DNA of 64,000 nucleotides, from positions 78,594-142,593 of the forward strand of contig NZ_AQXF01000003.1 of the NCBI RefSeq assembly GCF_000375545.1, read 5' to 3'. Shown one piece after another: positions 33,183-41,928 of this stretch (its first letter is position 1; every line of letters starts with the position of its first letter). The notes below the pieces were generated by a model, which searched no databases, was not told the DNA's origin, and saw only the letters and a program-made list of their open reading frames with translations. This DNA is from Kordiimonas gwangyangensis DSM 19435 = JCM 12864 (lineage in GTDB: Bacteria > Pseudomonadota > Alphaproteobacteria > Sphingomonadales > Kordiimonadaceae). The translations under genes were made by a program, and so were the position numbers.

Positions 33183-35723
33183 GTGAAGGTCACTTTGCAC
33201 ATGCACCGCACCGCGGGCCTAAGCCTTGCCCTGATGACGGCCCTTATGGTTGCGGCCTGCGCGGACGAGAAGGCGGAAGATACAGGCGCGGTCACTTGGC
33301 CGCATATCGAAAGCCCGGTCAAGATTGACGCGAATATGGAAGCCCGCATTGACGACATGCTCAGCCGCATGAGCGTGGAGGAGAAGGTCGGCCAGGTCAT
33401 CCAGCCTGAAATCCAGTATATCACGCCCGAGGAAGTGAAGCGCTATCACATCGGCACAATCCTGAATGGCGGTGGGTCATTACCGAACCGAAATAAATAT
33501 GCGACACCGGCTGAATGGCTCAAGATGGCGGATAGTTTCTATGATGCCTCGATGGACACATCGGACGGTGGCCTTGCCGTCCCGATCCTCTGGGGCAGTG
33601 ATGCTGTGCATGGGCATAATAACGTCATCGGCGCGACCATCTTCCCCCATAACATCGGCCTTGGTGCCATGCATGACCCGGCGCTGATGCGCAAGGTGGG
33701 CGAGATTACCGCGCGGGAGATGCGCGTGACCGGTATCGACTGGACCTTCGCACCCACGCTGGCCGTGGTGCAGAACGACCGCTGGGGCCGCACCTATGAG
33801 AGTTATTCCGAAGACCCGGCGCTGGTGAAATCCTATGCGGGTGAGGTGGTTTACGGCCTGCAGGGTGTGCCTGGCACGGCTGAATTCCTCGACGGCAACC
33901 ATGTGATCGCGACGGCCAAACACTTCGTGGGTGACGGTGGCACCAAAGACGGTGACGATCAAGGCGACACGCAGGTGAGCGAGGAAGAACTGCGCGACAT
34001 TCACGCTGCCGGCTATGTGACCGCGATTGAGGCAGGCGTGCAAACCGCCATGACCAGCTTCTCAAGCTGGAACGGCGAGAAGGTACACGGCCACCGGTAC
34101 CTGATCACCGATGTGCTGAAGGGCCAGATGGGCTTTGATGGCCCGGTGGTATCTGACTGGAACGCGCACGGGCAAGTGAAGGGCTGCACCAATGTGTCCT
34201 GCGCGCAATCGTTTAACGCGGGTGTTGATATCCTGATGGTGCCGCAGGACTGGCGGGGCTTGTGGGAAAACACTCTGGCACAGGTGAAATCAGGTGAGAT
34301 CAGCACCGAGCGGCTTGATGAGGCGGTACGCCGCATCCTGCGCATGAAGCTGCGCTCTGGCCTTTTTGATAAACCAAAACCGTCCGAGCGTGGCCTTGCG
34401 GGTGCGAGTGGTGTGATCGGCAGCGATGCGCACAGGGATGTGGCGCGGCAGGCGGTGCGTCAATCGCTGGTGTTGATCAAGAACAAGGGCCATGTGCTGC
34501 CTATCCGCCCTAACATGACCGTGCTGATGGTGGGTGACGGGGCCGATAATATTGGCAAACAGGCGGGTGGCTGGACCATCAGCTGGCAAGGCACAGGCAA
34601 CGAGAATAGCGACTTCCCCGGCGGGCAATCGGTCTATGACGGTGTGCGCGCAGCGGTGGAAGCCGCGGGCGGCACGGTGATACTGGACGCTGACGGCACG
34701 TCAGATGCCGAGGCTGATGTTGCCATCGCCGTCTTTGGCGAGGACCCCTATGCAGAGTTTCAAGGCGACCTTGAAACCCTTGAATATGAGCCGGGCCGCA
34801 AAACCGACCTTGAGATGATCAAGGCGATCAAGGCGCGTGGCATTCCGGTGGTGAGTGTGTTCCTGTCCGGCCGTCCGATGTGGACAAGCCCTGAGATCAA
34901 CGCGTCCGACGCTTTTGTGGCTGCATGGCTGCCGGGTAGCGAGGGCGAGGGCATCGCCGATGTACTCATCGGTAAGCCGGACGGTACGCCGCGCCATGAT
35001 TTTACCGGGCGGCTGTCGTTCTCCTGGCCCAAAACCCCGGTGCAGGACGTGCTGAACCCCCATCATGCAAACTATGATCCGCTGTTTGGCCTTGGCTACG
35101 GCCTTGACTATGCAGGCGGCGGCGAAGGGCCGGACGCGCTGCCCGAGGACGTTGACGGTGTGCAAAAAGGCCTGCGGGAGGACCTGACGCTCTATCACGG
35201 GCGTGCGCTTGAGCCGTGGCGGCTTTATATCACCACGGACGGCACCGCCCAGATCATGAGCGGCCCATACGCCCAGACGCCGGACGGCGAGATGACCATG
35301 CGCACCGCGGACAAGGATGTGCAGGAAGACGCGCTGCTGATTGACTGGAAGGGCGGTAAAGCCGGCAGCATGAGCATTGATGGCGGCGGTTCGCTGGACC
35401 TCAGCCCCTATGCGGAAACTGGCGGTATCCTGAGCTTTGAACTGAAGCTTGATAAGGTGCCAGCGGGTGAAGTGAACCTGAGCATGACTTGTGGTGAAGG
35501 CTGCGGCAGTAGCGTACGCCTGACCGACCACCTGCGCGCGCTGGTGGGGCAGGACTGGCAGAAGGTTGCCATCAAGCTCGCGTGCTTTGAACGGGACACC
35601 GCGAAACTTGCGGACACAACGACACCGTTCATTCTGGCAAGCGAAGGTGAGGCGGAAATCAGCGTTGCCCATGTGCGGGTGCTGCCGCGCGGTAGTGCCG
35701 CCTTCACCTGCGCGGCTGAATAG
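33183..35723 (+). CDS. GH3 beta-glucosidase lipoprotein
   Basis: 846 residues. GTG 33183 follows AAAGGAA. A lipobox (ALMVAAC, Cys26) marks it as an envelope lipoprotein. The GH3 barrel carries MSVEEKVGQVIQPEIQ, GSDAVHGHNNVIGATIFPHNIGL, NDRWGRTYESYSEDPALV, a KHFVGDGGT substrate-binding block and the nucleophile in VVSDWNAHG (Asp325); the second domain holds VAIAVFGEDPYAEFQGD. A further C-terminal ~180 residues form a beta-sandwich-like domain. The family matches glucan 1,4/1,3-beta-glucosidases (ExoP/CelD types) that trim cello- or laminari-oligosaccharides in the periplasm. Confidence 0.95.
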   Translation: MKVTLHMHRTAGLSLALMTALMVAACADEKAEDTGAVTWPHIESPVKIDANMEARIDDMLSRMSVEEKVGQVIQPEIQYITPEEVKRYHIGTILNGGGSLPNRNKYATPAEWLKMADSFYDASMDTSDGGLAVPILWGSDAVHGHNNVIGATIFPHNIGLGAMHDPALMRKVGEITAREMRVTGIDWTFAPTLAVVQNDRWGRTYESYSEDPALVKSYAGEVVYGLQGVPGTAEFLDGNHVIATAKHFVGDGGTKDGDDQGDTQVSEEELRDIHAAGYVTAIEAGVQTAMTSFSSWNGEKVHGHRYLITDVLKGQMGFDGPVVSDWNAHGQVKGCTNVSCAQSFNAGVDILMVPQDWRGLWENTLAQVKSGEISTERLDEAVRRILRMKLRSGLFDKPKPSERGLAGASGVIGSDAHRDVARQAVRQSLVLIKNKGHVLPIRPNMTVLMVGDGADNIGKQAGGWTISWQGTGNENSDFPGGQSVYDGVRAAVEAAGGTVILDADGTSDAEADVAIAVFGEDPYAEFQGDLETLEYEPGRKTDLEMIKAIKARGIPVVSVFLSGRPMWTSPEINASDAFVAAWLPGSEGEGIADVLIGKPDGTPRHDFTGRLSFSWPKTPVQDVLNPHHANYDPLFGLGYGLDYAGGGEGPDALPEDVDGVQKGLREDLTLYHGRALEPWRLYITTDGTAQIMSGPYAQTPDGEMTMRTADKDVQEDALLIDWKGGKAGSMSIDGGGSLDLSPYAETGGILSFELKLDKVPAGEVNLSMTCGEGCGSSVRLTDHLRALVGQDWQKVAIKLACFERDTAKLADTTTPFILASEGEAEISVAHVRVLPRGSAAFTCAAE

Positions 35724-35735
35724 GCTATCCGCGCC

Positions 35736-35755
35736 GGGCAGGGTGCGCCCTGCCC
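35736..35755 (+). terminator. Hairpin after the GH3 gene
   Basis: GGGCAGGG (35736-35743)/CCCTGCCC (35748-35755), loop TGCG, 13 bp past the stop. Only ATTTG follows, so it is a weak or non-canonical terminator. Confidence 0.5.
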
Positions 35756-35833
35756 ATTTGCCATTGCACCGCCGCCTTTCGCAGCGTTATATGGTGCGCA
35801 AACGGGTGCTTGTCGCCCGAGGCGGAGCATCAG

Positions 35834-36832
35834 ATGGCAATCAAGCTATACCTACATATCGGCCATACCCACGCGAGCAGCGGGCACGTGAGCGCGCTTC
35901 TGGCGGCGAACCGCGCGGCCCTGCTGGCACGCGGCTACGGTATCGCTGACGCCCAGTTGCAGCTAGAGGGTGAGCCGGGTAGCGCAGCCTTTTTTGAACC
36001 AGCACTTCACGCGGGCCAACCAGACAGCGCTACTCATGATGCCGCTTTCAAGGCGCTGGCAGCGTCTGCCAAGGCCAAGGGGCTGGAGGCGGTAATCATC
36101 AGTGCGCCAAATCTGGCTGTGCCGGGAGGCGCCACATTGGTGGCGGGCTTGCAGGCGCACTTTGATGTGCGGGTGATTTACTATTTCAAACGTCAGGAAC
36201 ATCTGGTCGTTGACTGGTGGCTCGCGGGCGCCTTCAAGTCGGGCATCGGCCTCAACGCCTATATTGACGAGATTATTGAGCAGCATCCGCGCCGCCATTA
36301 CCGCGATGCGCTTGAGGAATTTTTGAATACGTTCGGCGCTGATGCCATGCGGGTGCAACTGCTGTGGTTCAAGGTACTTGAGGGCGAATGCCTTGAGCGT
36401 GACCTGTGGCATGCGCTCGATTTGAACCCGGACGATTTTGAAGTGGTGCCGGAACCAGCGCCGGTTGTCAGCAGTTATCTAGCAAACGCGCTCAAGGAAA
36501 GCCCTTACCTCTTCGCGGATGAGAATGATGAGGAACTGATCGATTTCATTCGCAGCTATGCAGTGGGCGAGCCGACACACAAGATCAACCCGCTGGATGT
36601 CGCGCCGCGCCGCCGCATCATGGAGCATTTCCAGCCGGAAAACCGCTGGATCAAGATAACCTTCTTTGCCGATGTTGAAATGGCGGGCTGGAACGCGGTG
36701 CCTGATAGCGACGACCGCCACTATGACGTAACCCTGAGCGGTATCACCGAAGCTATCAACGTCAACCTCGCCATGCTGAAAGAGCTGAGCGAGGATGTGG
36801 CACGCATCAAAAGAAGAATGGGCCTCAAATAA
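35834..36832 (+). CDS. Sulfotransferase-like protein with degenerate P-loop
   Basis: 332 residues from ATG 35834 (GGAG upstream). The N-terminus KLYLHIGHTHASSGHVSALLAANRAALLARGYGI mirrors the sulfotransferase/PAPS-binding start (LHIGTHKTGTTSxQ...NRxxLxxxG), but the GTHKTGTT loop has become GHTHASSG, so cofactor binding is doubtful. FDVRVIYYFKRQEHLVVDWWLAGAFKSG keeps the 3'-phosphate-like arginine region. It may be a sugar- or surface-modifying enzyme that lost activity, or an unrelated fold. The last codons and stop lie within a hairpin shared with the converging efflux gene. Confidence 0.6.
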   Translation: MAIKLYLHIGHTHASSGHVSALLAANRAALLARGYGIADAQLQLEGEPGSAAFFEPALHAGQPDSATHDAAFKALAASAKAKGLEAVIISAPNLAVPGGATLVAGLQAHFDVRVIYYFKRQEHLVVDWWLAGAFKSGIGLNAYIDEIIEQHPRRHYRDALEEFLNTFGADAMRVQLLWFKVLEGECLERDLWHALDLNPDDFEVVPEPAPVVSSYLANALKESPYLFADENDEELIDFIRSYAVGEPTHKINPLDVAPRRRIMEHFQPENRWIKITFFADVEMAGWNAVPDSDDRHYDVTLSGITEAINVNLAMLKELSEDVARIKRRMGLK

Positions 36833-36843
36833 TGAGGCCCATT
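36808..36843 (-). terminator. Terminator overlapping the end of the sulfotransferase-like gene
   Basis: AATGGGCCTC (36817-36826)/GAGGCCCATT (36834-36843), loop AAATAAT; on the minus strand it is followed by CTTCTTTT. It ends the efflux operon; the loop contains the plus-strand gene's stop codon. Confidence 0.75.
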
Positions 36844-36867
36844 CGCTCTGTGCAATCCAGCTAGCTG

Positions 36868-37950
36868 TTAGCGGCTGCTGGCATCCTGGATCATGACATT
36901 CTGGCCCGGCATGAGGCGTTCCGCACCGCGGACCACCACTTTGTCACCTTCTTCAAGCCCGCTCTTGAGCGACACCCAAAGCCCGATCGATGATGCGATA
37001 TCAGCCGGAAGCTGAATGGCTGTATTGTCAGCCGAGACCTTGTAGACGAAGCGTGCATCACCTTTCATCACCAGTGCGTCCCGCGGCACGGCAACGGCTT
37101 GCTGCGCTTCTTCCTTCGGCAGGCTTACTTTCACCGGGGTGCCCACCATCCAGAAATCCGGCTCTGATGTCAGGCGTACTTCCACCATGCGGGAGACCAT
37201 GTCACCCACCGGCACCACGGTGCGGATCGGCAGCATGCGGCTGGTGCGGCCGTCGTGTACCGCAACCATTTCACCAACCTTTAGGAAGGGTGTGATGGTG
37301 ATGGGTGCGGGGATCACCACCTCGATATGCTCATTATCTACAAGGCGCACAATCTGGTCCGCGACGTTGATGTATTCACCCTTGTTGGCGAGGCGCTGTA
37401 CCACATGGCCGGGGAAGGGCGCGCGGATTTCAGCGCGCGCGAGGTCACCCTGCGCGCGTTCATAGGTGACTTGCGCGTCGGCAATTTCCTGCACCAGCAT
37501 GTCACGCTGCGCAGTGACTTCTTGCAATTTTGCCTGCGAGGTGTTGTCACTTTTCGCCAGCTCCTGATAGCGCTTCACGTCCTGCTCACGGAAGGTGAGG
37601 TTGGCTTGCAGGCGCTTGAGGTTGGCTTCCGCGCGGCGTGCCGCCACTTTGAGAAGCCGGTCATCAATGCGGGCGATCACATCGCCTTCTTTCACGGCCG
37701 TACCCACCTGCGCGATCCATGACAGTGGGCCTTCAACTTCGCTCGCGATGCGGCTATCGTTGAGGCTGATGACTGTGCCGGATACCAGCATCTCTGGCGC
37801 CATCATGCGTGTTTCGGCAATCGCTACTTCCACCTGCGCTGGCGGCATCTGGGACATGTCCTGCGCGCTGGCAGGCGTGAGGGCAGTGAGGGCGAGGAAA
37901 AAAGCCGCGCCCGCTGCTTTGGTAGTTTGAAAAGATAAAGTCAAAGCCAT
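36868..37950 (-). CDS. RND efflux periplasmic adaptor (HlyD/MFP family)
   Basis: 360 residues with signal peptide (KAAGAAFFLALTALTPASAQ). The lipoyl halves EGPLSWIAQVGTAVKEGDVIARIDD and LARAEIRAPFPGHVVQRLANKGEYINVADQIVRL frame a coiled-coil hairpin (RRAEANLKRLQANLTF ... AQVTYERAQGD), followed by beta-barrel and membrane-proximal domains. It bridges the inner-membrane pump and an outer-membrane channel. It lies 44 bp after the permease on the same strand. No outer-membrane factor is in the window, so a shared TolC-type protein is probably used. Confidence 0.92.
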   Translation of the reverse strand: MALTLSFQTTKAAGAAFFLALTALTPASAQDMSQMPPAQVEVAIAETRMMAPEMLVSGTVISLNDSRIASEVEGPLSWIAQVGTAVKEGDVIARIDDRLLKVAARRAEANLKRLQANLTFREQDVKRYQELAKSDNTSQAKLQEVTAQRDMLVQEIADAQVTYERAQGDLARAEIRAPFPGHVVQRLANKGEYINVADQIVRLVDNEHIEVVIPAPITITPFLKVGEMVAVHDGRTSRMLPIRTVVPVGDMVSRMVEVRLTSEPDFWMVGTPVKVSLPKEEAQQAVAVPRDALVMKGDARFVYKVSADNTAIQLPADIASSIGLWVSLKSGLEEGDKVVVRGAERLMPGQNVMIQDASSR

Positions 37951-37994
37951 CGTAAACTCGTTTCTATCCTGTTTTTTAAATGCGGGGCGGGCGG

Positions 37995-40900
37995 CTATTC
38001 AGCCGCTTTCGCCTGATTATCAAATTCGTCGTCGCTATCCATGTCTGCGCCTTCGCTCGTCGTATTATTGCCGGGCGTCAGCTGCAGAAGGCTCGGTAGC
38101 AGCACAAGGGTAAAGAGCGTGGAAACGCTCATGCCGCCCACAATCGCCGCTGCCATGCCGCGGTAAATCTCGCTGCCCGAACCGGGGAACAGCAGCAGCG
38201 GCGCCATGCCAAAGAGGCTGGTGAGCGTGCTCATGAAAATGGGTCTGAGGCGTAGGCGCAGCGCCTGACGCACGGAATCGACACGGCTGAAGCCCCGGCT
38301 TTCCGCCCGGCGGGTTTGTTCCACAAGCAGGATTGCGTTGTTGACCACAAGGCCGAGGAGGATGATGAAACCGATCATGCCAAGGAGGTCGAGCGGCTGG
38401 AAGTTGATCAGGTTCATCAGGTTGACGGCAAGCACACCACCAACCCAGGCGAGCGGAATGGAAATGGCCACGAGCAGTGCGTCGGTCAGCGACTTGAACA
38501 GCCCGGCCATGATCAGGATAAGCAGTGCGGCGGCCAGCAGGAAGTTGTTGACCAGTTCAGCCACGCCCTCATCAAGATCTGCGGCGCTACCGGCATATGT
38601 GATGGAGCTGCCGGGCGGCAGCATGGCCATCAGTTGCGGGGCCACGTCAGACTTCAAGGTTGCGATCAACTCCTCAAGCGACATACCCTCCGGCGGGTTG
38701 ACAGACAGGCTGTAGGCCCGCGCGCGGTCGAAGCGTGCGATGGTGTTGGGGCCAAGTGTGGTCTTGAGCTTCGCCAGTTCACCAAGCGGTACAAGCCCGC
38801 CCTTCGGCGTCATCACTGGCAGGTCTGCCATCTGTTCCGGCGTTTTGAAACGCTCTGACTTAAGGTAGATGTCAAGCCGCGAGGTACCGTCGAAATATTC
38901 ACCTAGCCACGCACCTTGCCCCAGTTCCAGCACGACCATCGTGAGGTCGTCCCGGGTCCAGCCTACTTCCGCGAGGCGTTCGTCGTTGGGCTCGAACCTG
39001 AGTTCGGTTGCTTCGGCGAAGGGGTCCGGCATCGGGTTTGCGGTCGCGCCCGGGATGGTTCCCATCACAATGCCCATGCCTGCCATTGCAGCGTTCTTCA
39101 CCGCATCGAGGTCAGGGGACATCAGGCGCATTTCCACGCTGTTGCTGTCGTCGAAGCCGCCAAACAGGCTGCGGCGCATGGTGAAACCGAACATATCCGG
39201 AATGCCGGAGATGATCTCCATCTGAGCCACATTCTGCAGTTCCGTGAGGTCCGTGCCGTCTTCACCGTTGAGGGCAAGCCAGCCGCCGGTTGCACCCGGG
39301 AAGGACCAGAAGAAATAGTCGCTGATCTTCGGTTCCTTCTCACCCTTGAGGTAAGGCTGGATACGGGCATCGATCACCTGCGCGATTTCCTTGTCCGCCG
39401 TTTCAACGTTGGTGCCGGGCGGGAAGAAGAGGAAGCTGTCTACCGTGTCCCGTTTCATGGAAGGCATGAAGTTGAAGGGTGGGCGCAGCACAAAAATAAG
39501 GGTCAGCGAAATGCCGACGAGACAACCGACCCATAGCAAGCGCTTAAGCTGCGTGTTGGTTACCGCCATCAGGAAATCTGTCATGCGGTCCCAGATCGTG
39601 ATGCCTTGTTCAGGTGCGGGCAACTGGCGCATCCAGAACCGTGCTGTCGTCGGAAGGATGGTCACCGCCACAAATAGCGAGACGGTCACACCGATTGCGA
39701 TGGTGAGCGCAAGGTCGGCAAACATCTGCCCCACGGCGCCCTGAAGGAACATGATCGGGATAAAGATGGCCACAGTCGTGGCGGTGGAGGCCAGGAGCGC
39801 GCCCCAGACCTGTGAGGCGCCCTTGTCGCTTGCATCAAGCGGGCGCTCACCACGTTCACGCAGGCGCACGATATTCTCTAGCACCACAATGGCGGCGTCC
39901 AGCACCATGCCGCTCGCAAAAGCGAGACCCGCGAGCGAGATAACGTTCAGGGTGCGGCCCGTCAGTTGCAGCACAAGGAAGGTGGTCAGAAGTGACACAG
40001 GGATCGCGAGTGCGATCAGCATGGTTGCACGCCACTGGCGCAGGAACAGCCACAATGCGAAGACCGCCAGCAACATGCCGACAATCAGGTTACCCGACAG
40101 CAGGCTGATGGAACGGTTGATATAAACGCTCGGGTCGAAGGAGAACTGGGCCTTGAGGCCGCGTTCGGCAAAGGGGCCGGCGTTCAGCTGGTCCATCTTC
40201 GCTTTCACACCCTCAAGCGCTTCAAGCACGTTGGCGTCGTTATTCTTCGAGATACCCATGCGGAAGGACGGGTTGCCGTTCTGGTAGATGAAACCGTCGG
40301 CGCGACCGATATCGATCTTGACCGTTGCCACGTCGCCAAGGCGCACGGGCAGGCCGTCGCGCCATTCGAGGATCAGGTCCGCGAGCTCATCCGCGTCATA
40401 GCGGCCCTCGAGGCGCACGGTATATTGTTTGCGGCCAACGTCGACAAAGCCACTTGAGATATCGGCGGAGCGGCCAACACGGGCCGGGACCTGCGCGATA
40501 TCAATGCCAAGCTCGGCCGCGCGGTAGGGATCAAAGATGATCTGAAGCTGTTCGCCCGTGCCGCCGCTGCCGTCATCAAATTCGATACGCGACACACCGT
40601 AGAGCGACTGCATCTCCGGCACGATCACATCACGGATATACCGGCGGTTCTTTGCGACCTGCTCGGGGTTCAGGTCTTCCATCTGGATGTAGTAGTCAAT
40701 GAGCGTATCGTTCGCGTCACCCCATTCACCCATGAAAATCTGTGGTTTTTCGGCGCTTGCGGGCAGTGGGCGCAACCTGTTCAGGCGGCTGATCACCTCA
40801 ATGAGCGCGGTGGTCATATCGGTCTCAAGCGCGAACTCAAGCTGCATGAAGCCAAAGTTGGCCATGTTCCACGAGACCATCTCGGTCATGCCGGGCGTGC

Positions 40901-41117
40901 CCATCAGCACTTCCTCCACCGGCACCGCGATCTCTGATTCCATTTCAGCAGGCGAAGCGCCCGGCCAGGAGTTGACGACCGAGATGATCGGTTTCTGGAT
41001 CTGCGGCAGCAGCTGCGCAGGCATATTCATCACCGACATGACGCCAAGCATCATGAGGACCGCCGTCACAATGGCGACGGCCGCGGGGTTCTGGAGGCTT
41101 TGGCGTGTCAGTTTCAT
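37995..41117 (-). CDS. RND efflux permease (AcrB/HAE1-like)
   Basis: 1040 residues, the usual AcrB length, with 12 TM helices and two large periplasmic loops. QNPAAVAIVTAVLMMLGVMSVMNMPAQLLPQIQKP and the end GMAAAIVGGMSVSTLFTLVLLPSLLQL are family-typical. The proton-relay site differs: TM4 reads GMVLDAAIVVLEN, keeping one aspartate where AcrB has two (Asp408 to Ala), and TM10 reads GLVVNNAILLVE, with Asn in place of Lys940. It is upstream of the adaptor in the operon. The substrate is unknown. Start ATG 41117. Confidence 0.93.
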   Translation of the reverse strand: MKLTRQSLQNPAAVAIVTAVLMMLGVMSVMNMPAQLLPQIQKPIISVVNSWPGASPAEMESEIAVPVEEVLMGTPGMTEMVSWNMANFGFMQLEFALETDMTTALIEVISRLNRLRPLPASAEKPQIFMGEWGDANDTLIDYYIQMEDLNPEQVAKNRRYIRDVIVPEMQSLYGVSRIEFDDGSGGTGEQLQIIFDPYRAAELGIDIAQVPARVGRSADISSGFVDVGRKQYTVRLEGRYDADELADLILEWRDGLPVRLGDVATVKIDIGRADGFIYQNGNPSFRMGISKNNDANVLEALEGVKAKMDQLNAGPFAERGLKAQFSFDPSVYINRSISLLSGNLIVGMLLAVFALWLFLRQWRATMLIALAIPVSLLTTFLVLQLTGRTLNVISLAGLAFASGMVLDAAIVVLENIVRLRERGERPLDASDKGASQVWGALLASTATTVAIFIPIMFLQGAVGQMFADLALTIAIGVTVSLFVAVTILPTTARFWMRQLPAPEQGITIWDRMTDFLMAVTNTQLKRLLWVGCLVGISLTLIFVLRPPFNFMPSMKRDTVDSFLFFPPGTNVETADKEIAQVIDARIQPYLKGEKEPKISDYFFWSFPGATGGWLALNGEDGTDLTELQNVAQMEIISGIPDMFGFTMRRSLFGGFDDSNSVEMRLMSPDLDAVKNAAMAGMGIVMGTIPGATANPMPDPFAEATELRFEPNDERLAEVGWTRDDLTMVVLELGQGAWLGEYFDGTSRLDIYLKSERFKTPEQMADLPVMTPKGGLVPLGELAKLKTTLGPNTIARFDRARAYSLSVNPPEGMSLEELIATLKSDVAPQLMAMLPPGSSITYAGSAADLDEGVAELVNNFLLAAALLILIMAGLFKSLTDALLVAISIPLAWVGGVLAVNLMNLINFQPLDLLGMIGFIILLGLVVNNAILLVEQTRRAESRGFSRVDSVRQALRLRLRPIFMSTLTSLFGMAPLLLFPGSGSEIYRGMAAAIVGGMSVSTLFTLVLLPSLLQLTPGNNTTSEGADMDSDDEFDNQAKAAE

Positions 41118-41426
41118 GGTCTGTCCCTGTCGAAGTTTCTTCTGCTTTTTCAGTGCGCGCGAAGATGATCTGTTTTTCTTGTGTTTCGCAAAAGTTCTCT
41201 ATTCGTTCCGGGGTGGCAAGCGCTTTTGCGTGACCTGCAACACCCCTTCGCGACATTCCTTCAAGGTGTTTGAAAAATGTCACGCTTTTTGGCTCTATCC
41301 CTATGGTTTGAGCATTTTTTCCTATCTTTCCCACCTTTCAGGTGATGAATTTCTTAACCTCAAATAAACCATAGTGACGCGTGCCGCGGCGGATTATTGC
41401 CAAGGCCGCTAACGCGGCGCCGACTC
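41118..41426. other. 309-bp gap without a recognisable gene
   Basis: This stretch separates the RND permease start from the ArsR stop. It must hold the efflux promoter. Only a short GCCGC/GCGGC repeat near the ArsR end and AT-rich tracts (41280-41370) were seen; I find no convincing operator, RNA or small gene. Confidence 0.5.
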
Positions 41427-41777
41427 CTAAATCTCCTCACTATCCTCCGCGCTGGCCCGTGCCATCAGCAACGCGTCCAGCCGGTCGAGGCGCGAGGACC
41501 AAACCTCCCGCTGCCCGGACACCCAGTCTTCCACAGGCGTAAGGCTCGATGCGTTGATCTCGCACGTGCGCACACGCCCTTCCTTACGAGTGACGATGAG
41601 GCCGCTTTCCTCCAGTACCTTCAGATGCTGCAGGAAGGAGGGCAGCGCCATGTCGAACGGGCGGGCCAGTTCGCTCACGGTCATGGGCGCGCGTGCAAGA
41701 CGCTCGAGCACCTGCCGACGGGTATTGTCCGCAAGGGCGTGGAAAACATGATCGAGCGTTGCTTGATAATTAGCCAT
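41427..41777 (-). CDS. ArsR-family transcriptional regulator
   Basis: 116 residues with the winged helix at about 12-85: LDHVFHALADNTRRQVLERLARAPMTVSELARPFDMALPSFLQHLKVLEESGLIVTRKEGRVRTCEI. There is no CxC metal motif, so it is not a metal sensor of the ArsR type; it matches the SdpR-like group usually paired with SRPBCC genes, absent here. Its ATG (41777) sits inside a perfect palindrome (41770-41785), with another perfect palindrome 48 bp upstream, a clear autoregulation layout. It may also control the efflux genes downstream. Confidence 0.92.
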   Translation of the reverse strand: MANYQATLDHVFHALADNTRRQVLERLARAPMTVSELARPFDMALPSFLQHLKVLEESGLIVTRKEGRVRTCEINASSLTPVEDWVSGQREVWSSRLDRLDALLMARASAEDSEEI

Positions 41778-41785
41778 ATGGCTAA
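41770..41785. promoter_or_regulatory. ArsR operator 1 covering the start codon
   Basis: TTAGCCATATGGCTAA is a perfect 16-bp palindrome that contains the ArsR start codon (CAT at 41775-41777 on the plus strand). Confidence 0.65.
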
Positions 41786-41817
41786 ATAATGTGAGTGCGG
41801 CGACAGAGTCAATATAA

Positions 41818-41833
41818 TTAGGTAATTACCTAA
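41818..41833. promoter_or_regulatory. ArsR operator 2
   Basis: TTAGGTAATTACCTAA is a perfect 16-bp palindrome; TTAG...CTAA ends match operator 1. Centres are 48 bp apart, between the ArsR gene and the divergent receiver gene at 41929. Confidence 0.65.
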
Positions 41834-41928
41834 CTATTGATTTCGCCGCATTGACCGCGTGGACGCAGCACCTTAGCGTGGGCGCTGATATCAGGCCGGG
41901 GCAGGCTTGAACGACGGGCAGGGGAACT

